Positions 28,707 through 38,500 of a stretch of 64,000 nt of DNA are shown here, piece after piece. The DNA is taken from contig CAYGOV010000008.1 in assembly GCA_964351625.1 (NCBI GenBank), forward strand, positions 111,532 through 175,531, read 5' to 3'. Numbering within the stretch: the first letter of the stretch is position 1; each line of letters begins with the position of its first letter. The DNA comes from Marinoscillum sp964351625 (GTDB lineage: Bacteria; Bacteroidota; Bacteroidia; Cytophagales; Cyclobacteriaceae). Both the position numbers and the translations under genes were made by a program. The notes under the pieces were generated by a model that searched no databases, was not told where the DNA came from, and was given only the letters and a program-made list of their open reading frames with translations.

Positions 28707-29114
28707 ATGAAGTTTATGTTGGATCTAGTTGGTGTCGGTGAAAGAATTAGAATATCCCGGAAGAACAAAAGAGTGAATTTGGAAAGATTGGCTAAAAAAC
28801 TTAATTGCTCAATAGGCTTGTTAAGTAGTTATGAAAATGGTGTGAACAATAATCTTTCATTGTTACATATATCGAAAATCGCAGAGAATTTGGAAGTATC
28901 ATTTCAATGGCTATGTTTTGGGGATGAGAATGAAGAAGAACTTCACATTAAATTGGATAAAGATATTAGAAGCGCTCTTGACGACTATTGGTACATTCTA
29001 GACATTTACCATAAAAAATTCATACTTCAGGCATTTGAAATGGCAAAAGAAGAAAGCATACAAGAGCAACATGCATTCAGGAGAAAGCAAAAACGCGCAA
29101 TCAACTCAATTTAA
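28707..29114 (+). CDS. XRE-family HTH regulator of the mobile element
   Basis: ATG 28,707 (or 28,716) is preferred over the TTG at 28,626, because the first 27 codons of the longer frame look like untranslated leader. The product (about 135 aa) has a Cro/CI HTH (VGERIRISRKNKRVNLERLA, then CSIGLLSSYENG) and a helical tail. It is the only plus-strand gene of the element and is divergent from the transposition operon, so it is well placed to repress that promoter. Its 3' end overlaps the convergent gene by 9 bp. Confidence 0.8.
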   Translation: MKFMLDLVGVGERIRISRKNKRVNLERLAKKLNCSIGLLSSYENGVNNNLSLLHISKIAENLEVSFQWLCFGDENEEELHIKLDKDIRSALDDYWYILDIYHKKFILQAFEMAKEESIQEQHAFRRKQKRAINSI

Positions 29115-29804
29115 CAAATTAGAAATATCTACCTCCAAAGCATTCGATAGAAGCTCAACTGATTTAAGCGCAGGGAATGTTCTCTGACATTCTATATTGC
29201 CAATGGTTTTCTGGTGAAGGCCACTTTTATCTGCAAGTTGACCCTGTGTAAATCCTAATCTCTTTCGAACCCTAATCAGGTTATTGCTTACTTTGAGTTT
29301 ATTATATGGAACACTAGTATTTCCTTCAAGTATTAAATCTAATGATATTTGCTTCGGCAAGAATAAACCCTCTTTATGAAATGATGAAGGATGTATTCTA
29401 ATTTCATGTGTTCTATAATTATCCCTAATAAATGCTAACAGTTCAGGGTCTTTCTCTTCCCATATTTCAGGTACCCATTTGACAAAAACCACATTAAAAT
29501 TTTTCAATATCTCATCCAGAATGACGGACATATAATTTAGAGAGTGGCTAACATTCTCATGTATTAGACCTGTCCGCGAGAATCCATCACAAAAAAGCAC
29601 GTCTAAATCTCCAACAATACCGTATTTAGATTCTATTTTGAAGTCCCACAAACGGAAATAAAAGTCTAATTTACAATCCTTCATTTCTTCAGGTATAATT
29701 CTTACCCTCTTACCCATATGAATTTGGTTAATCTGTTTTCTTAACCCTTCTAAATCCAGATATGGATCAAACTGAGGAGCTATGTTTTGAAGTCTAATTT
29801 CCAT
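29106..29804 (-). CDS. Protein with C-terminal XRE HTH and unknown N-terminal domain
   Basis: In this 232-aa protein the last 60 residues are a clear XRE helix-turn-helix (NNLIRVRKRLGFTQGQLADK, then GLHQKTIGNIECQRTFPALK). The first 165 residues form an unrecognised mixed domain (FYFRLWDFKIESKYGIVGDL) with no visible catalytic motif. An HTH at the C-terminus after an unknown domain is seen in antitoxin-like and repressor proteins. It lies 19 bp from the 3' end of the serine recombinase gene, so the two may be co-transcribed. Confidence 0.7.
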   Translation of the reverse strand: MEIRLQNIAPQFDPYLDLEGLRKQINQIHMGKRVRIIPEEMKDCKLDFYFRLWDFKIESKYGIVGDLDVLFCDGFSRTGLIHENVSHSLNYMSVILDEILKNFNVVFVKWVPEIWEEKDPELLAFIRDNYRTHEIRIHPSSFHKEGLFLPKQISLDLILEGNTSVPYNKLKVSNNLIRVRKRLGFTQGQLADKSGLHQKTIGNIECQRTFPALKSVELLSNALEVDISNLLN

Positions 29805-29823
29805 GAGTACAATTGATTTAGTT

Positions 29824-30438
29824 TTAATTAATTAATCCTCTAACCTTAATAATCGTATTGGGGGAACACTTACAGAGCTTCTGAATCTCTCTCGACGAGT
29901 AACCCTTTGATAAATACTTCTTAATGTCAGTGTGCTTTGATAAGAAGTTGTCAGATGATTCAAAGGAACCAACTTTCCTACCGGTGGTAAGTCCCCTAGC
30001 CTTTCGAGACCTTATGCCCGATTTGATTCGATAACTCATTTGTTCACTTTCTAAACGAGCAAGATCAGCCATGATCGTTACTATCAACTTGGAAAAGATG
30101 TCACTAGTAGAGTTCGTGAGGTTAATCGTTGTTCCCAAATTATGGATATAGATCGCGATACCCTCTAGTCTCAGCTTTTCAATAAGATTCAATACCTCAT
30201 GGGTATTACGACCTAACCGTGAGATCTCAGAGACCATGATGCACTCAATATTATTCTTGCTGATATACAGCAAAGCTTTCTGAAGAATTGGACGATTCTC
30301 TACCGAAACTGAGAATCCCGAAATCTTTTCGGAAAAGACTTTAGCAATTTCAAAACCATCAAGGCCTTTCATGTCGTTGACCTGTCTAGCAGTTGATTGG
30401 TCTTTGGTAGAGACTCGTGTGTAGAGAATTGCTTTCAT
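29824..30438 (-). CDS. Serine recombinase (resolvase/invertase)
   Basis: Start ATG 30,438 gives MKAILYTRVSTKDQSTARQ, the exact catalytic N-terminus of the resolvase family; the longer frame from 30,525 only adds cysteine-rich non-homologous residues. The protein (204 aa) keeps the nucleophile serine (RVS), the helix SEISRLGRNTHEVLNLIEKL and the long E-helix region LARLESEQMSYRIKSGIRSR, and ends in a Hin-like HTH (GYSSREIQKLCKCSPNTII). It looks active, unlike the two degenerate copies in the transposition operon. It would resolve cointegrates or promote inversion of the element; its res site is expected just upstream. Confidence 0.9.
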   Translation of the reverse strand: MKAILYTRVSTKDQSTARQVNDMKGLDGFEIAKVFSEKISGFSVSVENRPILQKALLYISKNNIECIMVSEISRLGRNTHEVLNLIEKLRLEGIAIYIHNLGTTINLTNSTSDIFSKLIVTIMADLARLESEQMSYRIKSGIRSRKARGLTTGRKVGSFESSDNFLSKHTDIKKYLSKGYSSREIQKLCKCSPNTIIKVRGLIN

Positions 30439-30641
30439 GTTATCGTTTAAAGATAAGCTAAAAAAATAACAGCAATAGCAACTAGAATTCGCTAATGTAC
30501 TTTGTCGCTCCATTATTGATAACAAGGTTTTTATGATAACAAATTATTCATCTTATTAGAAGATTTTTTTGTTCGCTTCCGAGTTCTCACCATAAGTGCA
30601 ATCTGGTCGTTAAAAGAATAGGTGCGAGATTGGAAGAAAAT

Positions 30642-30657
30642 ATCTCGGAATCGAGAT
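30642..30657. repeat. Small perfect hairpin in the element's right flank
   Basis: ATCTCG-GAAT-CGAGAT, 6-bp arms and a 4-nt loop, about 200 bp upstream of the serine recombinase. It could be part of a res site or element end; there is no direct evidence for either. Confidence 0.3.
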
Positions 30658-30724
30658 TTCAGTATTAATTTTCATTGTTGAGACTTAAAAGCTATTATCA
30701 AGGAACCTTCGTTCTATCAATAAT

Positions 30725-30823
30725 TTAACTCGCTCTTAACTTCTCAATAATTCTCTGACCTATCTCTCTATTGAGTTCCGACTTTTTATTTATCAAATCA
30801 GCCAACATGAACCCACAGGAAAA
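30725..30823 (-). pseudogene. Remnant of an McrC C-terminus
   Basis: On the minus strand a 30-codon open stretch reads SCGFMLADLINKKSELN, then REIGQRIIEKLRAS and stop. The intact McrC at 34,212 ends with SCGLMFADLIVGSKLNKDIG, so this is the tail of a second, divergent mcrC whose body is gone; a stop (TAA) stands in frame just upstream. It marks a deletion junction between the mobile element and the defence island. Confidence 0.75.
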
Positions 30824-30829
30824 CTTCCT

Positions 30830-30967
30830 TTAATATCCCAGCTTCGATTAGAACAGGGGTATTCTAATTACGAGGCGTTCGCCTATAAACACAACATCTC
30901 CCGAGCATAGTATGGTCGCTATGAGAATGGAGGGATTTTGAAAAGACCAAGGTACTTTACCTCATAA
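30830..30967 (+). pseudogene. Broken XRE-family gene fragment
   Basis: Translation gives LRLEQGYSNYEAFAYKHNIS then RA-stop-YGRYENGG, matching the Bacteroidota XRE type whose motif is ISRxQYGRYExG. A CAG-to-TAG change (TAG at 30,908) and loss of both ends make it non-functional. It adjoins the McrC remnant, with which it forms a scar. Confidence 0.65.
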
Positions 30968-31087
30968 CTTTTGGGGAGGAAATGGATCGTGAGAGTGTGG
31001 CAAGGAGATGCGAGGGGCACACCTGTCACAAAGAAAGCTCTTGCGCATGCAGGGATGCTTGTACTTGTAAGTAGATTTGATTAAGGC

Positions 31088-31110
31088 ACCTTCAGGCGCA
31101 CTCAATGCAC
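31088..31110. repeat. Hairpin in the gap between the XRE remnant and the SIR2 gene
   Basis: TCAGGCGCA-CTCAA-TGCACCTGA: 9-bp arms with one mismatch and a 5-nt loop. It lies 150 bp beyond the stop of the SIR2-domain gene and could be a weak terminator for it, though no T-run follows on that strand. Apart from this and the remnants at 30,725-30,967, I see nothing in 30,526-31,262. Confidence 0.4.
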
Positions 31111-31262
31111 CTGAATTTAATACACGAATTAATGTTATACTCTTGGCACAAATTCATTAGTCCGTTTTCAATTTCCTTATCCTCCATATCAGAAGTATTT
31201 TCTTGGTTTAATTGTAGGATGATAACATTTTCTTCCCTTTATTTATTGAACCAACTCTCATT

Positions 31263-33728
31263 TTAGAGGACCATTCTGGTAGCAGGTAAATTCCAATAGT
31301 AGTCAAACTTCCTTTTTAACACTTTTACATTTTCCAATTCTAATATCCTGATGGGATTTATATTTAGATCACGTCCAGGTTGATAATAATATATCGCTCT
31401 ATTTTCACCTTTGGGTATCGCCTCATCTATTTCATCTTTATTCAACATTTTTAAGAATACGGACATGTGGTGGTTATGTCGATTAGCTTCTAGCAGTTTA
31501 ATATCAATTAGGTTATGAAGTGTATTGATATTTAGGTCAGTAATTATTCCTGCTTCATCTCTCGAGGACTTATATTTTTCATGTAATTGCTTTATTAAAG
31601 CAATTTTAGATGGAGGCTCTTTTTCTGGTTCTTTATCAGCCAATAGAAGTTGAACCTTAATTCCATTTTCTAATATTTTTGGCAAAAACTTGGATAGCTG
31701 AATACCATACTCTGCCACCATTAAAACCGTATTTATTTCAGAATCCTCCCTTAAGCTATAGTCATAATGTAAGTCAAGAGATAAATCAGTGTTCAACAAA
31801 TTTGTAGGTCTATAATCATCAAAAATATGATGAATAGTTCCTCTCAATTCAGACTTAATATTGGACCTATTTGAGTTATGTAAGTTTTTGAAATTTTTAC
31901 GAATTGAATATCTCAATTCAGAGTGGCTATCCAGGTTAGCAAAAAACCAACTCAATTTATCTGAAACAAGAACGCTTTGTTCACTGAGTTTCATTTCTGC
32001 GTAATCATATATTTGGCCTTCATTTGGAAATGCTGGAGACTCATTAAATCTATTTACAACATGAGCTTCTTCATAAAAAAACTCCGCAAAATCATTTATT
32101 CGAAATAAAGCTGGATGACCACCCTTACCGTTCGACTTCCTTTTATCATCACTTTTCTCTAGAATACATTTGTGGTATAATGAATAGTATCTCCCTACTC
32201 TACCCATCATAAGAAGTGGCAAATCAATGATGCCTTTATTTACAGCAATTGCCGTTAACAATTCAATTAACAGTCGATCTGAAAAATACTCCTCTGAGGT
32301 AAAATAGTCATAACGACCCTTTGGTTCATCCTTGAATTGATCCAAAAAAACTCTAGAACCGAAAATATCAGAAAGTAAAAAATGCCTTGATAATCTTCGA
32401 GGTTGATAAGGTTTATTATAAAAAGCTTTTATTTGTTTATGCAGTACATGAAACGTATTTCCTAGGCTAAACTGGTAGTCTGCTCCTGAAAAGTATGAAT
32501 CACCTTTACCATCGAAAAATTCATGTCCTATGTACCGAAAGGTAAGTTCCTGTTCATCCCTATTTGGAAACACATGATTTAAGTGTTTTTCTCGTAATTC
32601 AGTCATGACTTTGGCAGTCATATGAAGTTCCTTTCCTATTGGACTCATATAAGAATCCAAAGTTTTAGATGGATCATGGAAGTAAAAGGAAAATATTTTA
32701 GAGCCCTTTGGTAAATGATTTTTCAAAATATCATTGAACTCTATACTATTCATTTCAAATCCAACTGTAATGAGATTAACAGTCCGTGTAGGTTTATCAT
32801 TACGACAAGAGATTAGATCAACTAAAAATTCTCGCATATCTAATGGTAGTTCGTAATATTGATTCTTGGTGAAGCGAAGTGTGCTTTTATGACTTGCTGT
32901 CCCATGAGGCTTTATGTACAATGGTTGTCTTAATCTACCTGCTTGCGCCAATTCTGCAAGTGGCTGACAATCGCCATCAGAGAGTATTGCATCATATCCA
33001 TCTCTACCTAATTCTTCTTGAATTGACAAATCGAGAAATTCATCAAAATTGAAATTGATAATAGCGTCTATGAATCTATGTTTGAATAAATGAGCTACTA
33101 TTTCATAAAACAAGATAGGTCCGTACTTATGCTTATAAATATCCTGAATAAGTCCTCTTATCGTTGAGACGGGTAATATTTTGGACAATAGATTAAGCGA
33201 GGTTTCAAAATCTGTATCAACTGTATTTCCATAATCAGAACTATGGAGCTTAAGTTTCTTAAACTCGTCCCAATATTTATCAGCCAAAGCATCTTCGAGT
33301 AAAACATCATCGGAAAGATTCTCTTTTGACTTTCCCTTAGATGAATCAATATTATTATCTTCTTGTTCTTTTTTTACTCGTTCCTTTTTAATTAACTGAT
33401 TAAAGCTAAGATCACCGAATTTTATTTTCTCATGAATTCTCTTAATTGCATCTCTTGCCAATGGGACATCCTTATGAATATTATATGTACACCCTGCCCC
33501 TATGACAAGAATATTTCTGGTGTAATTGTCAATGGAATCTACGCCATTAAGTACGTTTGACTTAAGATGCTCCTTATTTTGCCGTAACCTCTCTTCATCA
33601 TCTTCAGCTATCAAATCTAATTGCGAGGAATGTAAATAATTAATAGCTAACTCTTTTGCAAGCTCAGTCAAATGTTTTTTTGTCTCTTCTCTCTTTACAT
33701 CATCTTGTAACTTTTGCTTTTTTATCAT
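31263..33728 (-). CDS. SIR2-domain protein with large unrecognised C-terminal region, probable defence effector
   Basis: In this 821-aa protein a basic, coiled N-terminal helix (1-60) precedes a SIR2-like Rossmann domain: ILVIGAGCTYNIHKDVPLAR (about 71-90), the NFNFDEFLDLS strand, KPHGTASHKSTLRFT with the catalytic-type histidine, and LITVGFEMNSIEFNDI. Bacterial SIR2 domains in defence islands (for example ThsA and DSR proteins) destroy NAD when a phage is sensed. Residues about 430-821 match nothing I know; near the end are HNHHMSVFL and RAIYYYQPGRDLN, possibly a second fold acting as sensor. It lies next to McrBC. A stand-alone NADase defence protein is the best guess. Confidence 0.75.
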   Translation of the reverse strand: MIKKQKLQDDVKREETKKHLTELAKELAINYLHSSQLDLIAEDDEERLRQNKEHLKSNVLNGVDSIDNYTRNILVIGAGCTYNIHKDVPLARDAIKRIHEKIKFGDLSFNQLIKKERVKKEQEDNNIDSSKGKSKENLSDDVLLEDALADKYWDEFKKLKLHSSDYGNTVDTDFETSLNLLSKILPVSTIRGLIQDIYKHKYGPILFYEIVAHLFKHRFIDAIINFNFDEFLDLSIQEELGRDGYDAILSDGDCQPLAELAQAGRLRQPLYIKPHGTASHKSTLRFTKNQYYELPLDMREFLVDLISCRNDKPTRTVNLITVGFEMNSIEFNDILKNHLPKGSKIFSFYFHDPSKTLDSYMSPIGKELHMTAKVMTELREKHLNHVFPNRDEQELTFRYIGHEFFDGKGDSYFSGADYQFSLGNTFHVLHKQIKAFYNKPYQPRRLSRHFLLSDIFGSRVFLDQFKDEPKGRYDYFTSEEYFSDRLLIELLTAIAVNKGIIDLPLLMMGRVGRYYSLYHKCILEKSDDKRKSNGKGGHPALFRINDFAEFFYEEAHVVNRFNESPAFPNEGQIYDYAEMKLSEQSVLVSDKLSWFFANLDSHSELRYSIRKNFKNLHNSNRSNIKSELRGTIHHIFDDYRPTNLLNTDLSLDLHYDYSLREDSEINTVLMVAEYGIQLSKFLPKILENGIKVQLLLADKEPEKEPPSKIALIKQLHEKYKSSRDEAGIITDLNINTLHNLIDIKLLEANRHNHHMSVFLKMLNKDEIDEAIPKGENRAIYYYQPGRDLNINPIRILELENVKVLKRKFDYYWNLPATRMVL

Positions 33729-34211
33729 ACACTGGTTAGTTGGTGGCGCTTTTTTTTACTAGGTGTACTAAAGGTAAAATCGAACTTCTAAAAACTCACA
33801 TTTTATTCGAACAATTTGAAACCTTCCTTTACACAAAAGAAGACGTCAAAAACTCCTTTCATAATAGATCAGTTCTTTTTTCAATAACGCCGTTTGTCTT
33901 GTCACGAGCCTTATTATCATCGTCGTTTATTGAAAGACCCTTTTTTAAAGTCTAAATCTTTACTTGCCTAGTCATTTCGATTATACTTCTTTTCTGATGA
34001 CTATTCCCACAGATACATGTCCAAGTGAACAATGGGTGAGAATACATATCAACTGCATAAGAAAGATGAAAAGGGTTGGTCGAGGATCCAATTCAATCAG
34101 ATACGAAAAGGTGAACTAAGTCTTCAATAGTTACATCAACTCTCTACCAGACACTTAAAATTGAATTTAAAGCACATCCTGACCAGCAATAATGAAAGGC
34201 TTGGCAAGGGC
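33729..34211. other. Gene-free stretch between the SIR2 gene and mcrC
   Basis: About 480 bases. A 71-codon plus-strand frame (33,740-33,955) runs out of the SIR2 promoter and resembles no protein. No RNA gene is seen. The promoter of the SIR2 gene should lie at its left end and the mcrC terminator hairpin is at its right end. Confidence 0.5.
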
Positions 34212-34235
34212 TTAATAAGGGGTTATTAAGCCCTT
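34206..34235 (-). terminator. Long hairpin overlapping the mcrC stop codon
   Basis: AAGGGCTTAATAA-gggg-TTATTAAGCCCTT is a perfect 13-bp stem with a 4-nt loop that includes the last codons and stop of mcrC. It probably ends the McrBC transcript or protects its 3' end; there is no clear U-run behind it. Confidence 0.6.
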
Positions 34236-35507
34236 ACTAAGCGCATCTAAAATAAATGCCCCAATATCCTTATTCAACTTACTACCTACAATCAGATCAG
34301 CGAACATGAGCCCACAGGATCTATCAGCTGGCTCATCACCATCAATGGCCCAAAAATCTCCTGACTCAATTCTCACATGTTTAGGCTCTTTGTCTGGATA
34401 TAGTAAGTAGCCTTGATGAGATTCAAAGTAATGCAGATAGGCATAGAGCTGCCGGAGGTCATCAGGCGTGACTTTACTTTGATACTTCCACTTCGTATCA
34501 AGGATTACTTTTGATCCATCAGAAAATGATATCTCTAAATCAGGCTTCAGTCGCATCGACCAGCCTTGGCTTTTCTTCCAGAACACCTTGGAGCGCTGTG
34601 CTGAGATACTCACACCTGGACCCCTCTTGGCGGCTCTCCTCAAGCTCCAATAGATAAAGCTCTCCCAGAGGTAATTCATATCAAACATGATAGCCAGTAT
34701 GTCGTTCGATCCTCCTTTGATATCTGGGTGATAGTTAAGTAGTATGATTCGCGCTAGCTCAATCCCACGCTTGTACCCCTCTGTCTTACGGTCATAGGCC
34801 AGCGTCTGAAACAGCTTTTCATTAATAGCATGCTGGCTGCATTCAGGAAAGTAGAGTAGCAAGGACTCTGCTTTCCTTTTGATGGACTCAGAGCCAACAC
34901 TCACAACGCATTCAAGCCCAGCTCTAACGATGTAGTTGTAAACGTTATCTCGATCATAGATCGTATGTGCCACGTAGAAACGCTCTGCATGTACTGCATT
35001 CTTAGTTATCTGCTTGTGTACCAAAAGCTTCCCTTTGAGGGATTGCTGATTGCTCACATTAGTACGATACTTCTTCACTAATCCTTTATGGATTAATAGC
35101 TCAGCCTCGACCAAGAAAAGATGCAGGTAAGTATCGAGCACACTGTGCTGACGAAGACTGACATTAGCTAGTGTTGTGGTCTTGGCTTCCACTTGCAAAC
35201 TCACCAAAAGCATTTCAAGAAGTAGGCCTTGCCATTCTCCTTTATCCATTTGATGTTTGTCAGTCTTGGGGAGTACCTCAATGGTTAGATCTCCAACTTT
35301 AATAACTCCTACAAATTCGGTGAATTGAACTCTTTTATGTAGAAGTTTAAAGTAGTTGCAATTAGGATTTTCAGTGAGGAAATATGCCAATTGTTGAAAA
35401 TGTCTATCCTCAAAACGCCGAGATAACCCTACCTTTTCTGTGCCATACTCCTGACCTACAAAGACGGAACTATGCTCATAAACAAATATGGGTCTAGTGC
35501 TCTTCAA
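34212..35507 (-). CDS. mcrC: McrC, nuclease subunit of the McrBC modification-dependent restriction system
   Basis: A 431-aa protein with a C-terminal PD-(D/E)XK nuclease core: KPDLEISFSDGSKVILDTKW (about 320-339) holds the D and the D-x-K residues. The N-terminal part (VGVIKVGDLTIEVLPKTDKH) is the McrC interaction domain. It works with McrB, which loops methylated DNA and drives cleavage. The start overlaps the end of mcrB by 14 bp. The family length is about 350-430, so it is complete. Confidence 0.93.
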   Translation of the reverse strand: MKSTRPIFVYEHSSVFVGQEYGTEKVGLSRRFEDRHFQQLAYFLTENPNCNYFKLLHKRVQFTEFVGVIKVGDLTIEVLPKTDKHQMDKGEWQGLLLEMLLVSLQVEAKTTTLANVSLRQHSVLDTYLHLFLVEAELLIHKGLVKKYRTNVSNQQSLKGKLLVHKQITKNAVHAERFYVAHTIYDRDNVYNYIVRAGLECVVSVGSESIKRKAESLLLYFPECSQHAINEKLFQTLAYDRKTEGYKRGIELARIILLNYHPDIKGGSNDILAIMFDMNYLWESFIYWSLRRAAKRGPGVSISAQRSKVFWKKSQGWSMRLKPDLEISFSDGSKVILDTKWKYQSKVTPDDLRQLYAYLHYFESHQGYLLYPDKEPKHVRIESGDFWAIDGDEPADRSCGLMFADLIVGSKLNKDIGAFILDALSKGLITPY

Positions 35508-38500
35508 GAGTTTCTTTTAAGGCTGATATGATATCAAATGACTCATCTATTGTCACAACAGAGTAACGCTCCTGTTCAATGATATCGGCATCCTTAACAG
35601 CAAACTTTGGCGCTCCTTCCTTTACCATGAACCCATCACCTAAAACCAATCTCATCTTGGCATAGTCGTTATAGAAGTATTCCTTAAGTAAAGGAATTAT
35701 GTTCATTGCAAATGTATTTCTAAGAAGGGCCGGAGTATCCTTATTCATTAAATAGCTATGCCCAATTTGATGATCTTCATCCTTTAAATATGAAATTCTA
35801 CTATTGATAAGTTTCAAGAGAACTTTTCCTGTCTTTCCAGTCTCACCTATCAGATAGTCCAATTCTTCCAGTTCATAATCTGGACCTTTGTACTCAAATG
35901 AAAATCTTCTTCTTAGTGCTGCATCTAGAGCCTCAACGCTTCTATCTGCCGTGTTCATTGTTCCAATGATGTCAACGTTTGATGGAACCGAAAAAGGCTT
36001 CTTAGAGTACGGTAAATCAGCTGATATTTCATTTTCGGCTCCTGCCCTTTTATCCGTTTCTATAAGTGTAATCAGTTCTCCAAAGATCTGCGCCACGTTA
36101 CCTCTGTTGATCTCATCAATGAAAAACGCATACTTATTATGTGGATCTAATTCCGCTTCAGCACATAGTTTTTTAAATATACCAGGCTCAATAACATACC
36201 TGAGCTCTGTTTCCTCTACCTCTTCGGTCTGTACTAACGGCTTTAATCCTTCTATGAAATCCTCATATGAGTAGGATTGATGAAAGGTAGTGAAAACATA
36301 CCTTCTCACTTCTTTGTCTGGATTAGGCTTGAAATTCTTTACGGAATCAATTAGCTCCAGTATATCTGGCGCTTGCTCCTGTACGTTTTCCTCCAAGATC
36401 TCCCAATAGGAATCCTTCGTTTTATTGAATAAGAACGGAGGCCTTTTATCACTGACATTTACAAATTCACATTCCTCAATGGTATGGCTCTGCAGCTGAC
36501 CCCAGATGGTTGGCCTAATAGTGTTGGATTTGGACAACCTAGCCTTTTCTTGAACCCAAGCATGCTCTTGAATTTCAGAAACCTTAGACTTCTTCAAATC
36601 AAGTAGGGCAACGGCAATAACCTGCCACCAGCTACAATTTTTAACCACGTTTTCGAAGTGCTTCTCCTTTGTAATAGAAGTTTCGCTCGAAGTATATTGA
36701 GGGAAGTATTGTGTCTTCAGTGCGTGTGTTTTACCAGTGCCAGGAGGCCCATATAGTATGAGATTACGAGGTTTCATCTCAGTCTCTTCTTTGACTTCAT
36801 TCGTTCCGTTTATGATGTCCAATAAAAATTCATAAAACTTTTTACCCCTGCTTTTTTCAGATTCATAGATGGTAATATCTGTCAAGGTCTTTGAAGCCAG
36901 TTGACCCGGATAATCCCAAACACCTTTCCTGTTCCAATCCACCTTTCTAACGTGTTTGAAAGTAGCTCGCTCGTCATCATAGAAATAATCAGACGACACA
37001 GTCCCATACCCGACTAGCTGCCCTCTTCCTTTTTTCACAATGACCACATCTCCAACAGACATTACATTGGCGAATTCAAAATTGGCGGTAGCATCATTTT
37101 TCTTAGAGCTATCAGACGGGTCACTTGCTTTCAACTCCTCGACCAACTGTTCTTTTGTGTACTCCCGTAGATCATTCAAATTCCAATTGAGTGCCATGAT
37201 TCCTGACTGATAGAACTCATCCCACATCTCAGCTAATTTGCCTGGAGAATAAAGCCAGTATCGTCTTGCACTCTTACTATCGATCATTTCTATGAACTTA
37301 TCATATTCCTCCTTGGTAGCACTGAAATTCGTTCCCTGAACACCCACGTTAAGCTTGGAAAACGCCGGTATAGTTTGAATGTCATCTTTGGTGATGGGGC
37401 GATCAAACAGATTGTGGGTGATCTTGATACCAGCCTTTATATCGTTAGTGCTTTCTATTTTCCAAAGGGGATCAGAGTCATCCTCAAATAAAATCGGATC
37501 GTAGGTAATCTCGCCTAAGGCATAGCAGCCCGACTCCTTACCGGTAATCCAAAGAATAACCTTGTCACCCTTTTTGACCTCCTCTATGTGAGATGAAACT
37601 GTCCAATCATCCAGAGTTTCCTTTTCGAATGCTGTTTTGAAATCATAGTGATCAGGATTGCCTTGAAAGACCCAATAATTGGGTTCAGTCTCCTTGCCGA
37701 GCATTTGGTAGAGAAAGTCCTGAGCTAACAAACGCAGGCTGGATACATCAAACAAATCACCTAGATAGTCCTGAGCCATACCTAATAGCTCTTTGTCAGG
37801 AGCAATATAATCGCTGACCAAATCATCAATTAAGCTTAGGTAATGAACATATTTCTTCCCCGTCTTGGCTGACTTGATACCTAAGAGCTTGCAGTACTCC
37901 TTATAGAACTGATTTTTATAAAAAGTGTACTTCTCAGGATACTTGTAAGTGAGATAAGTAGCAATAGATCGCTCGTCTTGATGGTGTTGCTTCTTCTCAC
38001 CCAAGTCCCTATAGATAGCTAATGTATTCGCATTGAAAGATCCAACCCTATCGGCTAAGGCTATGCTTTCATCAAAAAGTATCTTAAACTCATTTCTGAT
38101 TTCTTCTGGCTTCTCCAGTATGAGATGCTGCAAAACAGCTTTGGCCATTGGGTAGATCAAATTAGAATAATTCACGGCTTTGATCTCAGCAAGGAAGTCT
38201 TCTGCTTCCAAGTCAGGCCGTCCTCCAAAATCAGAGATTAATTGCCACTTGTATTTTTCATCTTTTAGCTGATTAGTGCGTAGATGATCCTTGTACTTTT
38301 CTAGTAAGACTTTAATAGGATCCGCTCCAGACTCTGATATTTCAAAATTCATTTTAGATAGAAATTTATTAGTAGGATCACCACCGCTGAACTTCCATAG
38401 CTTCTCACCATTCATCTGCTCATGAGCATACCTCATGATCTCTTTAGACGGGTATGATTTGACCCCAATCTTTACGAGGTACTTAGTCGATGATTTCAGC

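Noticed and set aside
33740..33955. 71-codon plus-strand frame upstream of the SIR2 gene
   Set aside because: Low-complexity hydrophobic product, starts within the SIR2 promoter and has no recognisable domain.
33970..34160. Possible remnant gene downstream of mcrC
   Set aside because: Short broken frames in all directions without any recognisable motif.
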